A stretch of 64,000 bases of DNA. Origin: Phaeobacter inhibens DSM 16374 (lineage in GTDB: Bacteria; Pseudomonadota; Alphaproteobacteria; Rhodobacterales; Rhodobacteraceae). The stretch's first letter is position 1; every line of letters starts with the position of its first letter. Below are positions 33,201 through 41,464 of the stretch, one piece after another. The notes below the pieces were generated by a model, which saw nothing but the letters and a program-made list of their open reading frames with translations, was not told the DNA's origin and did no database searches. Position numbers and translations under genes: made by a program. The DNA lies in the NCBI RefSeq assembly GCF_000473105.1, contig NZ_AXBB01000005.1, positions 62,001-126,000 on the forward strand, read 5' to 3'.

Positions 33201-35417
33201 GCCGTCGTCAGTCGCGTCAACCGTACCAATGCTCACGCCGTTGACCGCGATGATTTCACCGGCTGCAATTGTGGCGTCCGCGTCCGATGTAACAGTTGTA
33301 CCATCCACAGAGAAATCGCCGCTGGCTGTATTGTTGCCCCCGTTATCGGTGATCAGCAGGAAGCCACCGTCATAATCACCTGAGTCCGCATTCGTCAGGG
33401 CTGTATTCCCGCCTGCGTCGATATCTTCGACGGTGCCCGGTAGCAGCGTGGCATTGTCACCGCTCAGATTGCTCAGACCCGGCGCGTCGTTTACAGCGGT
33501 GATGGAAACTGTGCTTGTTAAGGACAGCGTCGCAGAATCGTCGCCGCCATTTGCGGTGCCGCCGCTGTCTGTCGTCTCGGTGAGCGTGACAACTCGGTTG
33601 GCGCTAGTCGTCGGATCGTCAGAGGTATTCTGATAGGATAGGCCATCCACCAATGTCTGCAAACCCGCCGCTGAAAGAGACGCGCCAGAGAAGCTGACCG
33701 TCGCGGTGGTGCCGCTGAGAGAGACTGTCACGCTCAACCCATTGGTCGCGGTGGTGGCAGAGAACCCATGCGTCAGAGTCACCTGAGAGCCGTCGAAATT
33801 CAGCACCTCATCCGCGCCATCGCTGACGTTGGTAACGGTGAGGGTCAATCCGGTGAACATTTCGCCACTCTCGACAGTGCTGGCGGTCACCGTGTTGAAC
33901 AGATCGGACGCTGTTGCGCCTTCTACATATGTGGGGTTACCGCCAGTTGCGACCAGTGTCGGTGCGTCATTGACCGAAGTCACATTGATGCTGATGGTGT
34001 CTGCAGTGCCGGTAGCGGTTCCATCACTGGGCGTAACAGTCAACGTCGCGGTTGTCGTGTCGTTGCTGCTGGCGGTGAATTCAATCTTGGTCGTGTCATT
34101 CAGATAGGTGTTCAGGGTCGCAGCGCTGCCCTGAAGGGTCATCGAACCGGTGCCGGAATTTGCAACCGTCACGCCCCCAGTGACCCCATTGCCATCGGTA
34201 GAGGCAATCGTACCGCGATCTACAGCCAGGGTCAGAGTAATGGTATCGCCATCCGCGTCCGATACATTATAGGCAGAGAGATCAATCGCCGTTGCGACAT
34301 CCTCAGTCGCTGTATCATCTGCCGGTGTCCCGCCGAGTGCAGGCACAACATTCGATGGCGTGGCGGCATCGACGGTGATGCTCACAACTGCAAATTCCTG
34401 AAAATCGGGGTCATTCGAATAGTCAACGACCACGGTTCGGACGGATGCCCATGCAGCATCGCTGTCCCAGCTCCCGGACCCGATATTGTAAGTTGCCGTG
34501 ACACTCGCTCCGCTGGCTCCCCAATCGAGACTGTCTGTGACAACCTCAGTTCCGGAACTGTTGAACCCGCGGATCGTAAACGTGTCACCGCTGAGGCTGT
34601 TAGCACGGCCTATTACCGTAAAACCCTCAAAGCTGAAGTCGCCGTCTCCAGACAATTGGAAACCATTGCTATCATTGTTGAAGAAGGTGCCGTCTGTATT
34701 ACCAACATTGCCACCGAGCACGGCACCTACCGCCATGTTCATCGCGCCGCGAATATTCAAATTGGTGAAGGTATTTGCCCCTTCGGTCCCATCTCCATAG
34801 TCCAGGGTCACCGTGATGCCGGGAAAATCCGCTATACCATCGCTGCCGTCGGCCCAATCTGCCTTGTTGTCCCCACCGTTAGAGTAGGCGCTATAGTCAA
34901 TAACTGTGGACAGAACCCCGGAAAACTGGGCCTGCGCTGCCGCCGACACACCAACTGGTGTCGTCACGGCACCTTGTTGCAGGCCAAGCGTCCAGTCGCC
35001 GCCCAGTTCCGCCGCCCCCGTCAACGTCTGCGACGCGGCCACATTGGCGCCGGTCGCCTCTGCCAGAGCGGTGACAAAGGCCTCGCCCTGCGCTGTCGCA
35101 GCGACCTTGCAGCCATAGAGAAGGATGTCGCCAGTTGGATAGAGCGCTTCGCCCAGCACCTCCATCACCTCGGGATTATCTGTAATGACGCTTTTTGTGA
35201 CAACCTCATTCCCAATAAACAGTTTGCCCTCGTCACCATGTGAGACAACATGCAGGGAAGACAGGCCACTCATATCGCGTAGAGCATCCGCGATCTGGGC
35301 CAGACCGGGTTTATCGCTGTCCAGCAGGACAATTTTCGCTTGCTCGGGCAAGTCTTGCAGCAACGTCTGGTACTGTTCTACGGAAGGGTCAAAAACAAAG
35401 ACTTGAATATCAATCAT
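30240..35417 (-). CDS. Giant RTX adhesin-like protein with DUF4347 start, 1725 aa
   Basis: Domains in order: a DUF4347 domain at residues 1-165 (VFDPSVEQYQTLLQDLP, LHVVSHGDEGKLFIGN, DILLYGCKVAAT); a spacer; several cadherin-like repeats between about residues 350 and 1480, each with a VNDAPTL- or DDAPTL-type junction and a VVTITGLTDSG- or RVVTLTETTDSGG-type strand; then about 17 glycine-rich RTX nonapeptides (GGxGxDxLx) at about residues 1490-1660 that bind calcium; and a C-terminal end (NEAVFLF) that fits type I secretion. There is no signal peptide. It is probably secreted by an ABC exporter not found here and works in adhesion, biofilm or cell contact. The DUF4347 start is typical of such surface proteins. 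Confidence 0.93.
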   Translation of the reverse strand: MIDIQVFVFDPSVEQYQTLLQDLPEQAKIVLLDSDKPGLAQIADALRDMSGLSSLHVVSHGDEGKLFIGNEVVTKSVITDNPEVMEVLGEALYPTGDILLYGCKVAATAQGEAFVTALAEATGANVAASQTLTGAAELGGDWTLGLQQGAVTTPVGVSAAAQAQFSGVLSTVIDYSAYSNGGDNKADWADGSDGIADFPGITVTLDYGDGTEGANTFTNLNIRGAMNMAVGAVLGGNVGNTDGTFFNNDSNGFQLSGDGDFSFEGFTVIGRANSLSGDTFTIRGFNSSGTEVVTDSLDWGASGASVTATYNIGSGSWDSDAAWASVRTVVVDYSNDPDFQEFAVVSITVDAATPSNVVPALGGTPADDTATEDVATAIDLSAYNVSDADGDTITLTLAVDRGTIASTDGNGVTGGVTVANSGTGSMTLQGSAATLNTYLNDTTKIEFTASSNDTTTATLTVTPSDGTATGTADTISINVTSVNDAPTLVATGGNPTYVEGATASDLFNTVTASTVESGEMFTGLTLTVTNVSDGADEVLNFDGSQVTLTHGFSATTATNGLSVTVSLSGTTATVSFSGASLSAAGLQTLVDGLSYQNTSDDPTTSANRVVTLTETTDSGGTANGGDDSATLSLTSTVSITAVNDAPGLSNLSGDNATLLPGTVEDIDAGGNTALTNADSGDYDGGFLLITDNGGNNTASGDFSVDGTTVTSDADATIAAGEIIAVNGVSIGTVDATDDGQGGNDLRIDFGANATNATIQSLIQNLSWGAAAGSGQQTFTITLNDNDGTANGGDQDISVDFSMSIGNKPVIANLSGDTVAFVENGGDVALDTNADITVSDADGGNFNSGSLTVAFQSGQTAHDRIVIDTSANVALSAGQTAGSTVTVQGVMIGALAAGSTGGANENLVVDLNTNATPARVQALITELSYNNTSDEPNTANRTLGVTIVDDVGITSDTATVTVTVAATDDAPTLSATGTDPNFIEGGTAMDLFHTVSADTIESGQTFTELRLTITNLADGSAEILNIDGSALALTDANTLTTATNSLSATVSVTGTTATVTLTSGTMSSAAVQTLVDAITYENTSEDPTNASNRVVTITGLTDSGSATGSDENSATLSLASTVTVSPVNDAPVVDAVFAEAASQIVLGTGFADLSGLNDAAVSNLDSDDYQGGSLTIQQTSGTANGSWGVDGTLVTSDGDAVIAAGQTVQVNGVTVGTIDPTNVGANGGTLTINFTTGSATSANVQTLLQNLTYSAPSASGTRTFDLTLNDNDGSTNGGDQDVSGTFDILAVSSPPVIGNLDGDSFTFTEGANATPIDVDGNLTVSDPDDANFDQGTVTISYENGMQAEDRISVDVSGVVSLSAGLGNGSVVSVSGVAIGTVSATGTGGAGEDLVINLTAGATHAAMQSFLSAVQYDNTSGGAPTDGNREIGVRIVGGDGAISDLAVITINVDPASSGGGSSGGTPAPVETPMDVSAGDDNDTFSGTNYNDTINGGGGNDRITGDRGEDLLHGGKGVDTLRGGDGDDRLFLGLGNDRGVAGAGNDQLNGGGGNDMLHGGQGDDTLRGGQGADRVYGGQGSDSVRAGQGNDTVFAGSGADRVRGDLGNDQISLGIDDDRAFGGSGDDSLAGGDGKDTLNGGMGDDLLRGGAGRDTFIFASGRGNDRISDFNVQDDQLNLRDFSFTDREQALAFGMQSDGDFIFSFEDGSTLTLHNISLADLNEAVFLF

Positions 35418-35737
35418 TATAAATCTCGGCAGCCATTATGGAGGGAACTAATTGACCATGGTATTCAAGACTCTAGTAGTCGAGGTTAATTTTTCCGACA
35501 ACTCATCGTAAAAAGATAGGCACAAACATCTTTTTCTTTGGTCATGCACCTAACGCCCCGTTGGCCATTGAAGAGGACGGCTCACTATGTGGTTTCAGGC
35601 ACATGTTTTACCCGCTGCACGCCCCCCAACAGGGGGATGACGCACGGGACGGAAAAGGCGAGCGGATCGCTTTTCAGCTGTGTCTGCCTGGCCGTACTGA
35701 CGCAATACAATATGTGACATGGAGGCAGTTTTCACAT
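35418..35737. other. Intergenic stretch without a supported gene
   Basis: 320 bases between the RTX start and the LysR stop. It should hold the RTX promoter. A hairpin-like CCCCCAACAGGGGG lies near 35627. Short open frames here have no ribosome site or coding character. Confidence 0.5.
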
Positions 35738-36649
35738 TCAGGCGTTCTGGTCCCATGATGGCTGATCACCGCCAAGATGCTCCAGGATGAAATCAATGAA
35801 AACCCGCACTTTGGCGGGCAAATAGCGGCGCTCCGGATAGACGGCATAGAGCGTCTGAGACGGCAGCCGACATTGGGGCAGTACCCGTACCAGTCGCCCG
35901 GTCGCCAGGTCCGGGCCAGCGCTGAAAGTCGGCAACCGACCTATCCCTGTCCCGCCCAAAATAGCCTCCCGCAGCGCGTCACCATTGTTAACGCTGTAGC
36001 TACCACCGGGGCGGAAAGTCTCCACCTCGCCACCGGAGTTGAAAACCCATTCCTGGAAATCCCGGCTATAGGAATATTGCAGACAGTTGTGGGTACTGAG
36101 ATCGCGGACCGCCTCCGGCGCGCCGTGGCGTTCCAAATAGGCCGGGGCAGCAACCAGAACGTTGTGCAATGGTGCAATCTTGCGGGCGACCAGCGCGGAA
36201 TCCGCGAGCGTTCCGCCGCGCAGCGCTAGGTCGAACCCGTCAGCGAACAGATCTGCCACCCGGTCATCCATAACCATTTCCATAGATACGCCGGGGTGAC
36301 GCGCCAGAAAGGCGGAAATCAGCGGAGCCACATGCAAACGCCCGAAGGCCATCGGCACATTCACCTTCAGACGCCCCTTGGGGGCCTCTTGCAACGCCAG
36401 CACGCTGTCCTCGGCCTCCTGCGCCGCCTCTTGCGCCCGGACCGCATGGGCATAGAAATGCTCGCCCGCCTCGGTCAGGCTGACATTGCGGGTGGAGCGG
36501 TGAAACAGTTGCGCCCCCAGCCGCCTCTCGATCTGGGTGATCCGCTTGCTGACTGCGGATTTTGTCACCCCCAATCGCCGCGCTGCAGCAGCAAACCCTT
36601 GGGTTTCGGCTACTGCCACAACCACCGGGATGTCCCCCATTCCTTCCAT
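35738..36649 (-). CDS. LysR-type regulator, CrgA-like subgroup
   Basis: 303 residues. The helix-turn-helix AAARRLGVTKSAVSKRITQIERRLGAQLFHRSTRNVSLTEAG lies near residues 20-62; the effector domain follows. The ATG at 36649 has GGAGA six bases before it; ATGs at 36655 and 36640 and a TTG at 36682 are alternatives. It is divergent from the glutathionyl-hydroquinone-reductase-like gene with a 110-base gap, so it probably regulates that gene. Confidence 0.92.
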   Translation of the reverse strand: MEGMGDIPVVVAVAETQGFAAAARRLGVTKSAVSKRITQIERRLGAQLFHRSTRNVSLTEAGEHFYAHAVRAQEAAQEAEDSVLALQEAPKGRLKVNVPMAFGRLHVAPLISAFLARHPGVSMEMVMDDRVADLFADGFDLALRGGTLADSALVARKIAPLHNVLVAAPAYLERHGAPEAVRDLSTHNCLQYSYSRDFQEWVFNSGGEVETFRPGGSYSVNNGDALREAILGGTGIGRLPTFSAGPDLATGRLVRVLPQCRLPSQTLYAVYPERRYLPAKVRVFIDFILEHLGGDQPSWDQNA

Positions 36650-36682
36650 CAGCATTCTCCGACTGGGGTGAGTTTTTCTCAA

Positions 36683-36711
36683 CGATAAGTTTCACCTTAG
36701 CCAGATTATCG
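36683..36711. promoter_or_regulatory. Inverted repeat in the LysR/GST divergent promoter
   Basis: CGATAA and TTATCG are 6-bp arms separated by 17 bases, between the LysR start and the GST-family start. A LysR operator is plausible by position. Confidence 0.4.
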
Positions 36712-36759
36712 CGCCTATGGAAACATTCTATCTTTGCCCCGTCATCAAGGAGGCGACCC

Positions 36760-37725
36760 ATGGCAAAGATGCCGATTGACGGTATTCTCACCGAAAAACC
36801 AAAACCGGGAGACGGGGTGTTCCGCCGCATGAGCAGTGGTTTCCGCAATCGGATCGAGCCACAGGCGGAGGCGGAATTCCCGGCTGAGGTAGGCCGCTAC
36901 CACCTTTATGTCTCCATGGCCTGTCCCTGGAGTCACCGCACCACGATCCTGCGTGCGCTGAAGGGGCTGGAGAAGATTATCACCGTCACCCAGATGCTGC
37001 CGATGGCAGGTCCTGACGGGTGGCAGATCGACGCCGCAGCTCATGATCCGACAGCCGGAGTGCCGCGGGATGAGTACCTCTATCAGGTCTATCAGCGCGC
37101 AGATCCAAGCCACACCGGGCCGGTTACCGTGCCGGTGCTGCTGGACAAGAAGACCTGCCGCATTGTCAGTAACGATTCCGGAGAGATCATGCGGATGCTG
37201 AATTCGGCCTTCGATGAGCTGGCAGGCGCCACGCCGGATTTCTACCCGCCGGATCTGCAGCAGGACATCGACCGGATCAGCGCCGAAATCTATGCCCCGG
37301 TCAGCAATGGCGTCTACCGTGCAGGCTTTGCCACCACCCAGGCCGCCTATGACGCCGCAATCACCGATTTGTTCGGCAAGCTGGTGGAGCTGGACGCCCT
37401 GCTCGGCACCCGTCGCTACCTGACCGGGGAGCGGACCACCGAAGCGGACTGGCGCCTGTTCACCACCCTTGTCCGGTTCGACCCAGTTTATGCGACGCAC
37501 TTCAAGACCGACCGCAAGCGGATCGCTGATTACCGCAACCTCGGCCCTTACTTGCGCGACCTATACCAAGTGCCCGGCGTGGCCGCCACGATCGAGATGG
37601 AGGCCATTCGCCAGCACTATTTCCTGAGCCACCGGCACATCAACCCGCACGGGATCATCTCTACTGGTCCGGATCAGGATCTCGATGACCCGCATGGGCG
37701 GGACGGCACAGCCTACCCCACCTGA
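36760..37725 (+). CDS. Glutathionyl-hydroquinone reductase-like GST (YqjG/Xi class)
   Basis: 321 residues, the length of the YqjG/ECM4 class of glutathione transferases. The catalytic motif YVSMACPWSHRTTILRALKGLE near residue 50 has the Cys of the CPW signature. DKKTCRIVSNDSGEIMRMLNSAFDE near residue 130 is the family's substrate/GSH segment, and DWRLFTTLVRFDPVY near residue 230 belongs to the helical domain. The class reduces glutathionyl-hydroquinones and so reverses conjugation of quinones. The ATG at 36760 follows AAGGAGG. A LysR gene is divergent; the secreted-protein gene follows after 61 bases. Confidence 0.93.
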   Translation: MAKMPIDGILTEKPKPGDGVFRRMSSGFRNRIEPQAEAEFPAEVGRYHLYVSMACPWSHRTTILRALKGLEKIITVTQMLPMAGPDGWQIDAAAHDPTAGVPRDEYLYQVYQRADPSHTGPVTVPVLLDKKTCRIVSNDSGEIMRMLNSAFDELAGATPDFYPPDLQQDIDRISAEIYAPVSNGVYRAGFATTQAAYDAAITDLFGKLVELDALLGTRRYLTGERTTEADWRLFTTLVRFDPVYATHFKTDRKRIADYRNLGPYLRDLYQVPGVAATIEMEAIRQHYFLSHRHINPHGIISTGPDQDLDDPHGRDGTAYPT

Positions 37726-37786
37726 GCACATCACCCACAACCCCGCCGGGTCCACTGCCCCGGACACTGAACTGGAGAACTCCACT

Positions 37787-38599
37787 ATGAAACTGCTTTC
37801 AAAACTTGCCGCAGCCGCAGCCGTACTGTGGCTCCCCGCCCATGGGCTTGCCGGCGCCGCAGACACCGCCGGCCTCCTGGAACTGGAATACACCGATAGC
37901 CGCCCGGCCTCGCTTGGCGTGGAGGACGTGAATGCGGTGCTGAACAGCGTCGGTGTCCGCATAAGCACCGTTGCAATCCCGGATCAGGCGCTTCCGGTCC
38001 TTGAGGCCTCCCGCAGCCGCGCCATCACAGCCGAGGAGGAGGCGCAGCTGATCTCTGCCCTTGAACTGACCCGCGAAGATCTGCTGGCGGAAATCGCCGC
38101 CGCAGGGCGGGAGCCGACGGTCGAAAACGGCGGCTCGCTCACCACTTCGGAACCGGGTGTTGCGCCCTACCCCAAGGTCTATGACATGAACAAGATGGAC
38201 GCGGAGACCCGGGTCTGGGTCCACAAGAAATTCGGCCCGCTGCACATCAACCACGCCGAGGACGGCACCGGCATCGATGAGGTGATGACCGTCGTCTCCG
38301 GCGGCCCTTGGGTCTGGTTCTTTGAGCTGCCCGGCGATGTCATCGGCAAGCTGACCCTGGGTCATGTCGGCCCGGAGGGCGAGGCCTGGCGCATCAGCTA
38401 TCCTGGCATCCGGCCGCACGGCGGATTTCTTAACCCGGAATACGGGCTTTTTGTCGCCTATGCGCACGGGCCCGAGCAGTTCGAGATCCATTTTGATGCG
38501 GACAATGTGGCCGGTTCCCGCCTGAACGGCACCAATGCCTGGATCGACTTCTCGGGGGAGAAGCCGGTGCTTCTGGATACCCTTTCGAAAAACAACTGA
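37787..38599 (+). CDS. Secreted protein of unknown function, 270 aa
   Basis: Signal peptide MKLLSKLAAAAAVLWLPAHGLAGA, then a mature domain without membrane segments. Visible features are a VWVHKKFGPLHINHAEDGTGIDEVMTVVSGGPWVWFFELPG stretch near residue 140, GGFLNPEYGLFVAYAHGPEQFEIHFDADN near residue 210, and few Cys. It may have a lipocalin- or cupin-like beta barrel, but I do not recognise a family. The ATG at 37787 follows CTGGAG. It lies 61 bases after the GST gene on the same strand and 70 bases before the IS5 element. Confidence 0.8.
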   Translation: MKLLSKLAAAAAVLWLPAHGLAGAADTAGLLELEYTDSRPASLGVEDVNAVLNSVGVRISTVAIPDQALPVLEASRSRAITAEEEAQLISALELTREDLLAEIAAAGREPTVENGGSLTTSEPGVAPYPKVYDMNKMDAETRVWVHKKFGPLHINHAEDGTGIDEVMTVVSGGPWVWFFELPGDVIGKLTLGHVGPEGEAWRISYPGIRPHGGFLNPEYGLFVAYAHGPEQFEIHFDADNVAGSRLNGTNAWIDFSGEKPVLLDTLSKNN

Positions 38600-38668
38600 A
38601 CCGCGAGCGTCTGGCGACTCTTGAATAGTCGGCAGACGCCGTCCGCCACGAATGTGTTCCATAAAGGG

Positions 38669-39759
38669 GGCTCTGTTGCACAAATTCCGTGTGGGATTCA
38701 TCTCATGAATCCAGCGTGGTAGCTGGGATGCATGAGCAGACCTTCACCCCCGACCTACAGGACCAGGAACTGGCCAGCCTACAATCATGCGCTCAAGCGC
38801 CGCGGCTCGCTGACGATCCGGTTTTACCCTGAGATGAGCTGGGATGCCGCGCCGACAGGCAGGCGCGGCCGCCAGCAGACCTACAGCGATGCCGCCATCC
38901 AGACATGCCTTTCGATGAAGGGGCTGTTCGGCATGGCGCTTCGGCAGACGATAGGCTTCGTCGAAAGCCTGCTGCGGCTGGTCGGTCTCGACTGGTCGGT
39001 GCCTGACTTCAGCACGCTGTCCCGCCGTCAGAAGACCCTGGCCGTAAACATCCCGTATCGCGGGTCGAAGGGCCCACTGCACCTGCTGATCGACAGCACG
39101 GGTATCAAGGTCGAAGGCGAAGGCGAGTGGCACGCCCGCAAGCATGGCGGTCCCAAGCGGTGCGTCTGGCGCAAGATCCACTTGGGGATTGATGAGGAAA
39201 CGCTGGAGGTTCGGGCCGTAGAGATCACAGGGAACCATATCGGCGAGGAGCCGGTATTACCCGACCTGCTCAACCAGACCCCCGCGTACGTGCAGATCAG
39301 CAGCGTCACTGCCGACGGTGCCTACGACACCCGCAAATGCCACGATCCAATCGCTGACCGCGGTGCCCACGCTGTCATCCCGCCCCGCAAGAACGCCAAA
39401 CCGTGGCAGACCGTCACCGCCGGTGCGGTCGCACGAAACGAAGCACTGCGGGCATCGAAATACCTCGGTCGTGCCCTCTGGCGACGATGGAGCGGATACC
39501 ACCGTCGAAGCCGCGTCGAAACAAAACCTCTCGGGATCATGCTTCGCATAACCCTGCCGGTCAGTGGATGCATTGCGTGAAACTGTTGGGGCAGCGCCTC
39601 ATGGCGCGGGACTTCGACCGGCAGGTCGCGGAGTTTCAGGTCCGTATCGCCGTTCTGAACGGCTACACTGCGCTCGGCATCCCTGTCACAGAGCCCGTGG
39701 GATAAGTCTGTCCGGGGAAAGGGGAACACCGGCCATCAGCCGGTTTGTGCAACAGAGCC
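38669..39759. mobile_element. IS5-family insertion sequence, about 1.09 kb
   Basis: Perfect 16-bp terminal inverted repeats, GGCTCTGTTGCACAAA at the left and its complement at the right, bound one transposase-like reading region on the plus strand. GGCTCTGTTGCACAAA-type ends are typical of the IS427-like group of IS5. No clear target duplication is seen. It has replaced or split the gene whose 3' remnant follows at 39760. Confidence 0.93.
38732..39705 (+). pseudogene. IS5-family transposase, frameshifted
   Basis: The first frame (38732-39580) holds a DDE transposase: a TYSDAAIQTCLSMKGLFGMALRQTIGFVESLL start, LLIDSTGIKVEGEGEW with the first Asp near residue 117, and GAYDTRKCHD with the second. 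Near 39527 the frame breaks. The expected C-terminus continues from 39568 in another frame (MHCVKLLGQRLMARDF to VTEPVG, stop at 39705). The join looks like 41 extra bases (39527-39567) that the uninterrupted gene would lack, which is not a multiple of three. The element is probably unable to move on its own unless the break is bypassed. Confidence 0.85.
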
Positions 39760-40094
39760 GTCACAAGCGCTCATGCCGAACTTATGTTTGGCAGTTCTGA
39801 GGTGCTGATAGTGGCAAAGCATCTTGTAAACGATTGCAGTATCCGGGCAAAACCAGGCGGTGAGGTTGAGTATTACCATCTACTGTTTGATCGGCACCAA
39901 GTGATTTATGCTGAAGGCGTGCCTTCCGAGAGTTTTTATCCGGGAGATCAATCGCTCGACAGTTTCTCTGAAGAAACGCGAGAAGAGATTCTGGAGCTGT
40001 TTCCAGAACTTCGCACAACATGAGTGCTATTTCCGTGGCCCGGCCTTCTTTGAAATCTTATGAAGGCCAGCTACTGCAGAGATATGTCTGTTAG
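39760..40094 (+). pseudogene. 3' fragment of a Hint-domain protein gene, disrupted by the IS and frameshifted
   Basis: After the IS the frame reads EVLIVAKHLVNDCSIR, YYHLLFDRHQVIYAEGVPSESFYPGDQSLDSF and EEILELFPELR, which matches the end of Hint-domain proteins frequent in Roseobacter genomes (hedgehog/intein-type fold). The frame then stops at 40023. An overlapping frame from 40020 continues with ARPSLKSYEGQLLQ, the usual C-terminal end of such proteins, so a second lesion lies near 40010-40020. The 5' part is not found left of the IS, so the insertion came with a deletion, or the gene was already partial. Confidence 0.8.
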
Positions 40095-40457
40095 CTTCGG
40101 TGGACAAGCGTTGTTGTTCCAAGATTGATGCGCCTTGATCAAACAGCCCGAAAGGTCGCCAGCTTCCGTCTCAGATTATGCGCTGCCGCAGAAAGTCTGG
40201 CGTTGCAGCACCAAAGTTGCAGTAGATCCCGTACCTCCGCCTATCATGGGATCACCGCATCCAGCCCTAAGCGGACATGGCCTAACGATGCCATGGAAGG
40301 ACTCCGATCGTTCGCTGCATACTGGTGATACACGCAAAATAGCGAAGAAAACCCACATCCAGCTTATTTTACGCGTCCACAGTGTTTACTCTCGACATAA
40401 TGCTCTTATTAATCCGTCGACGTGTCAGACTGCTGTTTAAATATCAACAATGTGTGA
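40095..40457. other. Intergenic stretch without a supported gene
   Basis: 363 bases after the Hint-domain fragment. Short frames exist on both strands, but none has a ribosome site or recognisable protein. The base composition is lower in GC than the flanks, in keeping with decayed sequence. Confidence 0.5.
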
Positions 40458-40922
40458 TCAGAAATCCCCTGGTGCACATTGGAGGCAAACGAGCCCTTCG
40501 TTGCGCCAAGCCTCGACGACCGAAGTGCGGTCATCAATTACCAGCCAAGGCTTGAAGCCATCTGCTTTCATTTCGTTCAGCGCACTGCGCTTTACTTCTG
40601 GGTCACTCGCACTGTCCTGATCCATCGCCCGCAAATATATACCGTCGAAAGGCAGGTCATGTTTGTGAAGCCATGCAATCGTGTGTTCGGCCCAGCCTTT
40701 TGGCCGCCCGGAACAGATCACGATGGTCTCCCCGCTTTCTTTCAGCCGGCGCATAAGTTTCGCAATTGGTGCAATCAACGCGGCATCAGCCATGGCATGA
40801 TGAAACTCATCCCAGTGTTTTTCAACACCATGCACAAGATGGCCAAGGCGGTCTGCATCGAATTCAGCAAGTGTGCCATCGACGTCGAATACCACACATG
40901 GGATAGGTGTTGCTTGAGTCAT
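40458..40922 (-). CDS. HAD phosphatase resembling the T4 polynucleotide kinase 3'-phosphatase domain
   Basis: 154 residues. HAD motif I is VVFDVDGTLAEFD with the catalytic Asp13 and Asp15; motif II is IVICSGRPKGW near residue 72; a Lys-containing EVKRSALNEM segment follows; the end VIDDRTSVVEAWR ... GDF (residues 128-154) closely resembles the C-terminal end of T4 Pnkp (IDDRTQVVEMWR ... GDF) as I recall it. T4 Pnkp removes 3'-phosphates and 2',3'-cyclic phosphates from nucleotides and RNA ends. Here the kinase domain is absent. The gene overlaps the end of the histidine phosphatase gene by four bases and belongs to a transport cassette, so the substrate is probably a small phosphorylated molecule. 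GGAGA precedes the ATG. Confidence 0.85.
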   Translation of the reverse strand: MTQATPIPCVVFDVDGTLAEFDADRLGHLVHGVEKHWDEFHHAMADAALIAPIAKLMRRLKESGETIVICSGRPKGWAEHTIAWLHKHDLPFDGIYLRAMDQDSASDPEVKRSALNEMKADGFKPWLVIDDRTSVVEAWRNEGLVCLQCAPGDF

Positions 40923-41464
40923 AGGGGCGTCTCCATCATTTTGCTGTCTGTCTGTTTGAAAAGGAGCGGTGTCGCATTTGGAGGGCGCCGCCCTGCGTCG
41001 CCGGTTGTCCAAAGGATACGAGCCGCACGAATGATGCCTGAATGACAAACAAGAACCGGTAGTTTTCCCTGCGAGGCCGCGCAAATTTCTGTAATCGCGG
41101 TGTGCACTCGCATTATCATGCCGGACCAGCATTCGCCTTGATCCGGCGTATCTTCCCGGAGGGGCTGTTCAGTCAGTGGTTTCCCCTCAAACACGCCCCA
41201 GTCGCGTTCTCTTAATCCGTTGTGCAGCCAGAAATGCTGGCCCGGAAAGGCAAGGCGTGCAGTGTCTTGCGCCCGTGACATCGGACTGGCGTAGATCGCG
41301 ATTTGCTCTGGCCATGTCGTGTGAGATAGCGCGCGCGCCTGATTGCGGCCCAGCTGGGTCAGCTGAACATCCGTGACACCCGCGATGATCGCATCTGCGT
41401 TGGCGGTTGTCTCTCCGTGCCGGATCAGGCAAAAGTCTTGAGATGGCAAAGGGGGCGTGTTCAT
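40919..41464 (-). CDS. Histidine phosphatase (phosphoglycerate-mutase superfamily)
   Basis: 181 residues with the catalytic signature LIRHGETTANADAIIAG at residues 14-30 (phospho-His16), RERDWGVFEGKPL near residue 86, and the second His in VLVCHSGIIRAA near residue 140. Members remove phosphate from sugar phosphates, nucleotides, phosphoserine or alpha-ribazole phosphate. It overlaps the hydrolase gene upstream and the HAD gene downstream by four bases each, so three hydrolases are translationally linked. The specificity cannot be read from this sequence. Confidence 0.92.
   Translation of the reverse strand: MNTPPLPSQDFCLIRHGETTANADAIIAGVTDVQLTQLGRNQARALSHTTWPEQIAIYASPMSRAQDTARLAFPGQHFWLHNGLRERDWGVFEGKPLTEQPLREDTPDQGECWSGMIMRVHTAITEICAASQGKLPVLVCHSGIIRAARILWTTGDAGRRPPNATPLLFKQTDSKMMETPL

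Noticed and set aside
33768-35243. A 491-codon plus-strand frame opposite the RTX gene
   Set aside because: Its sequence mirrors the repeats of the adhesin and has no domain, ribosome site or plausible start.
40125-40440. Short frames after the Hint-domain fragment
   Set aside because: Neither strand gives a ribosome site or protein-like composition; most likely decayed sequence.
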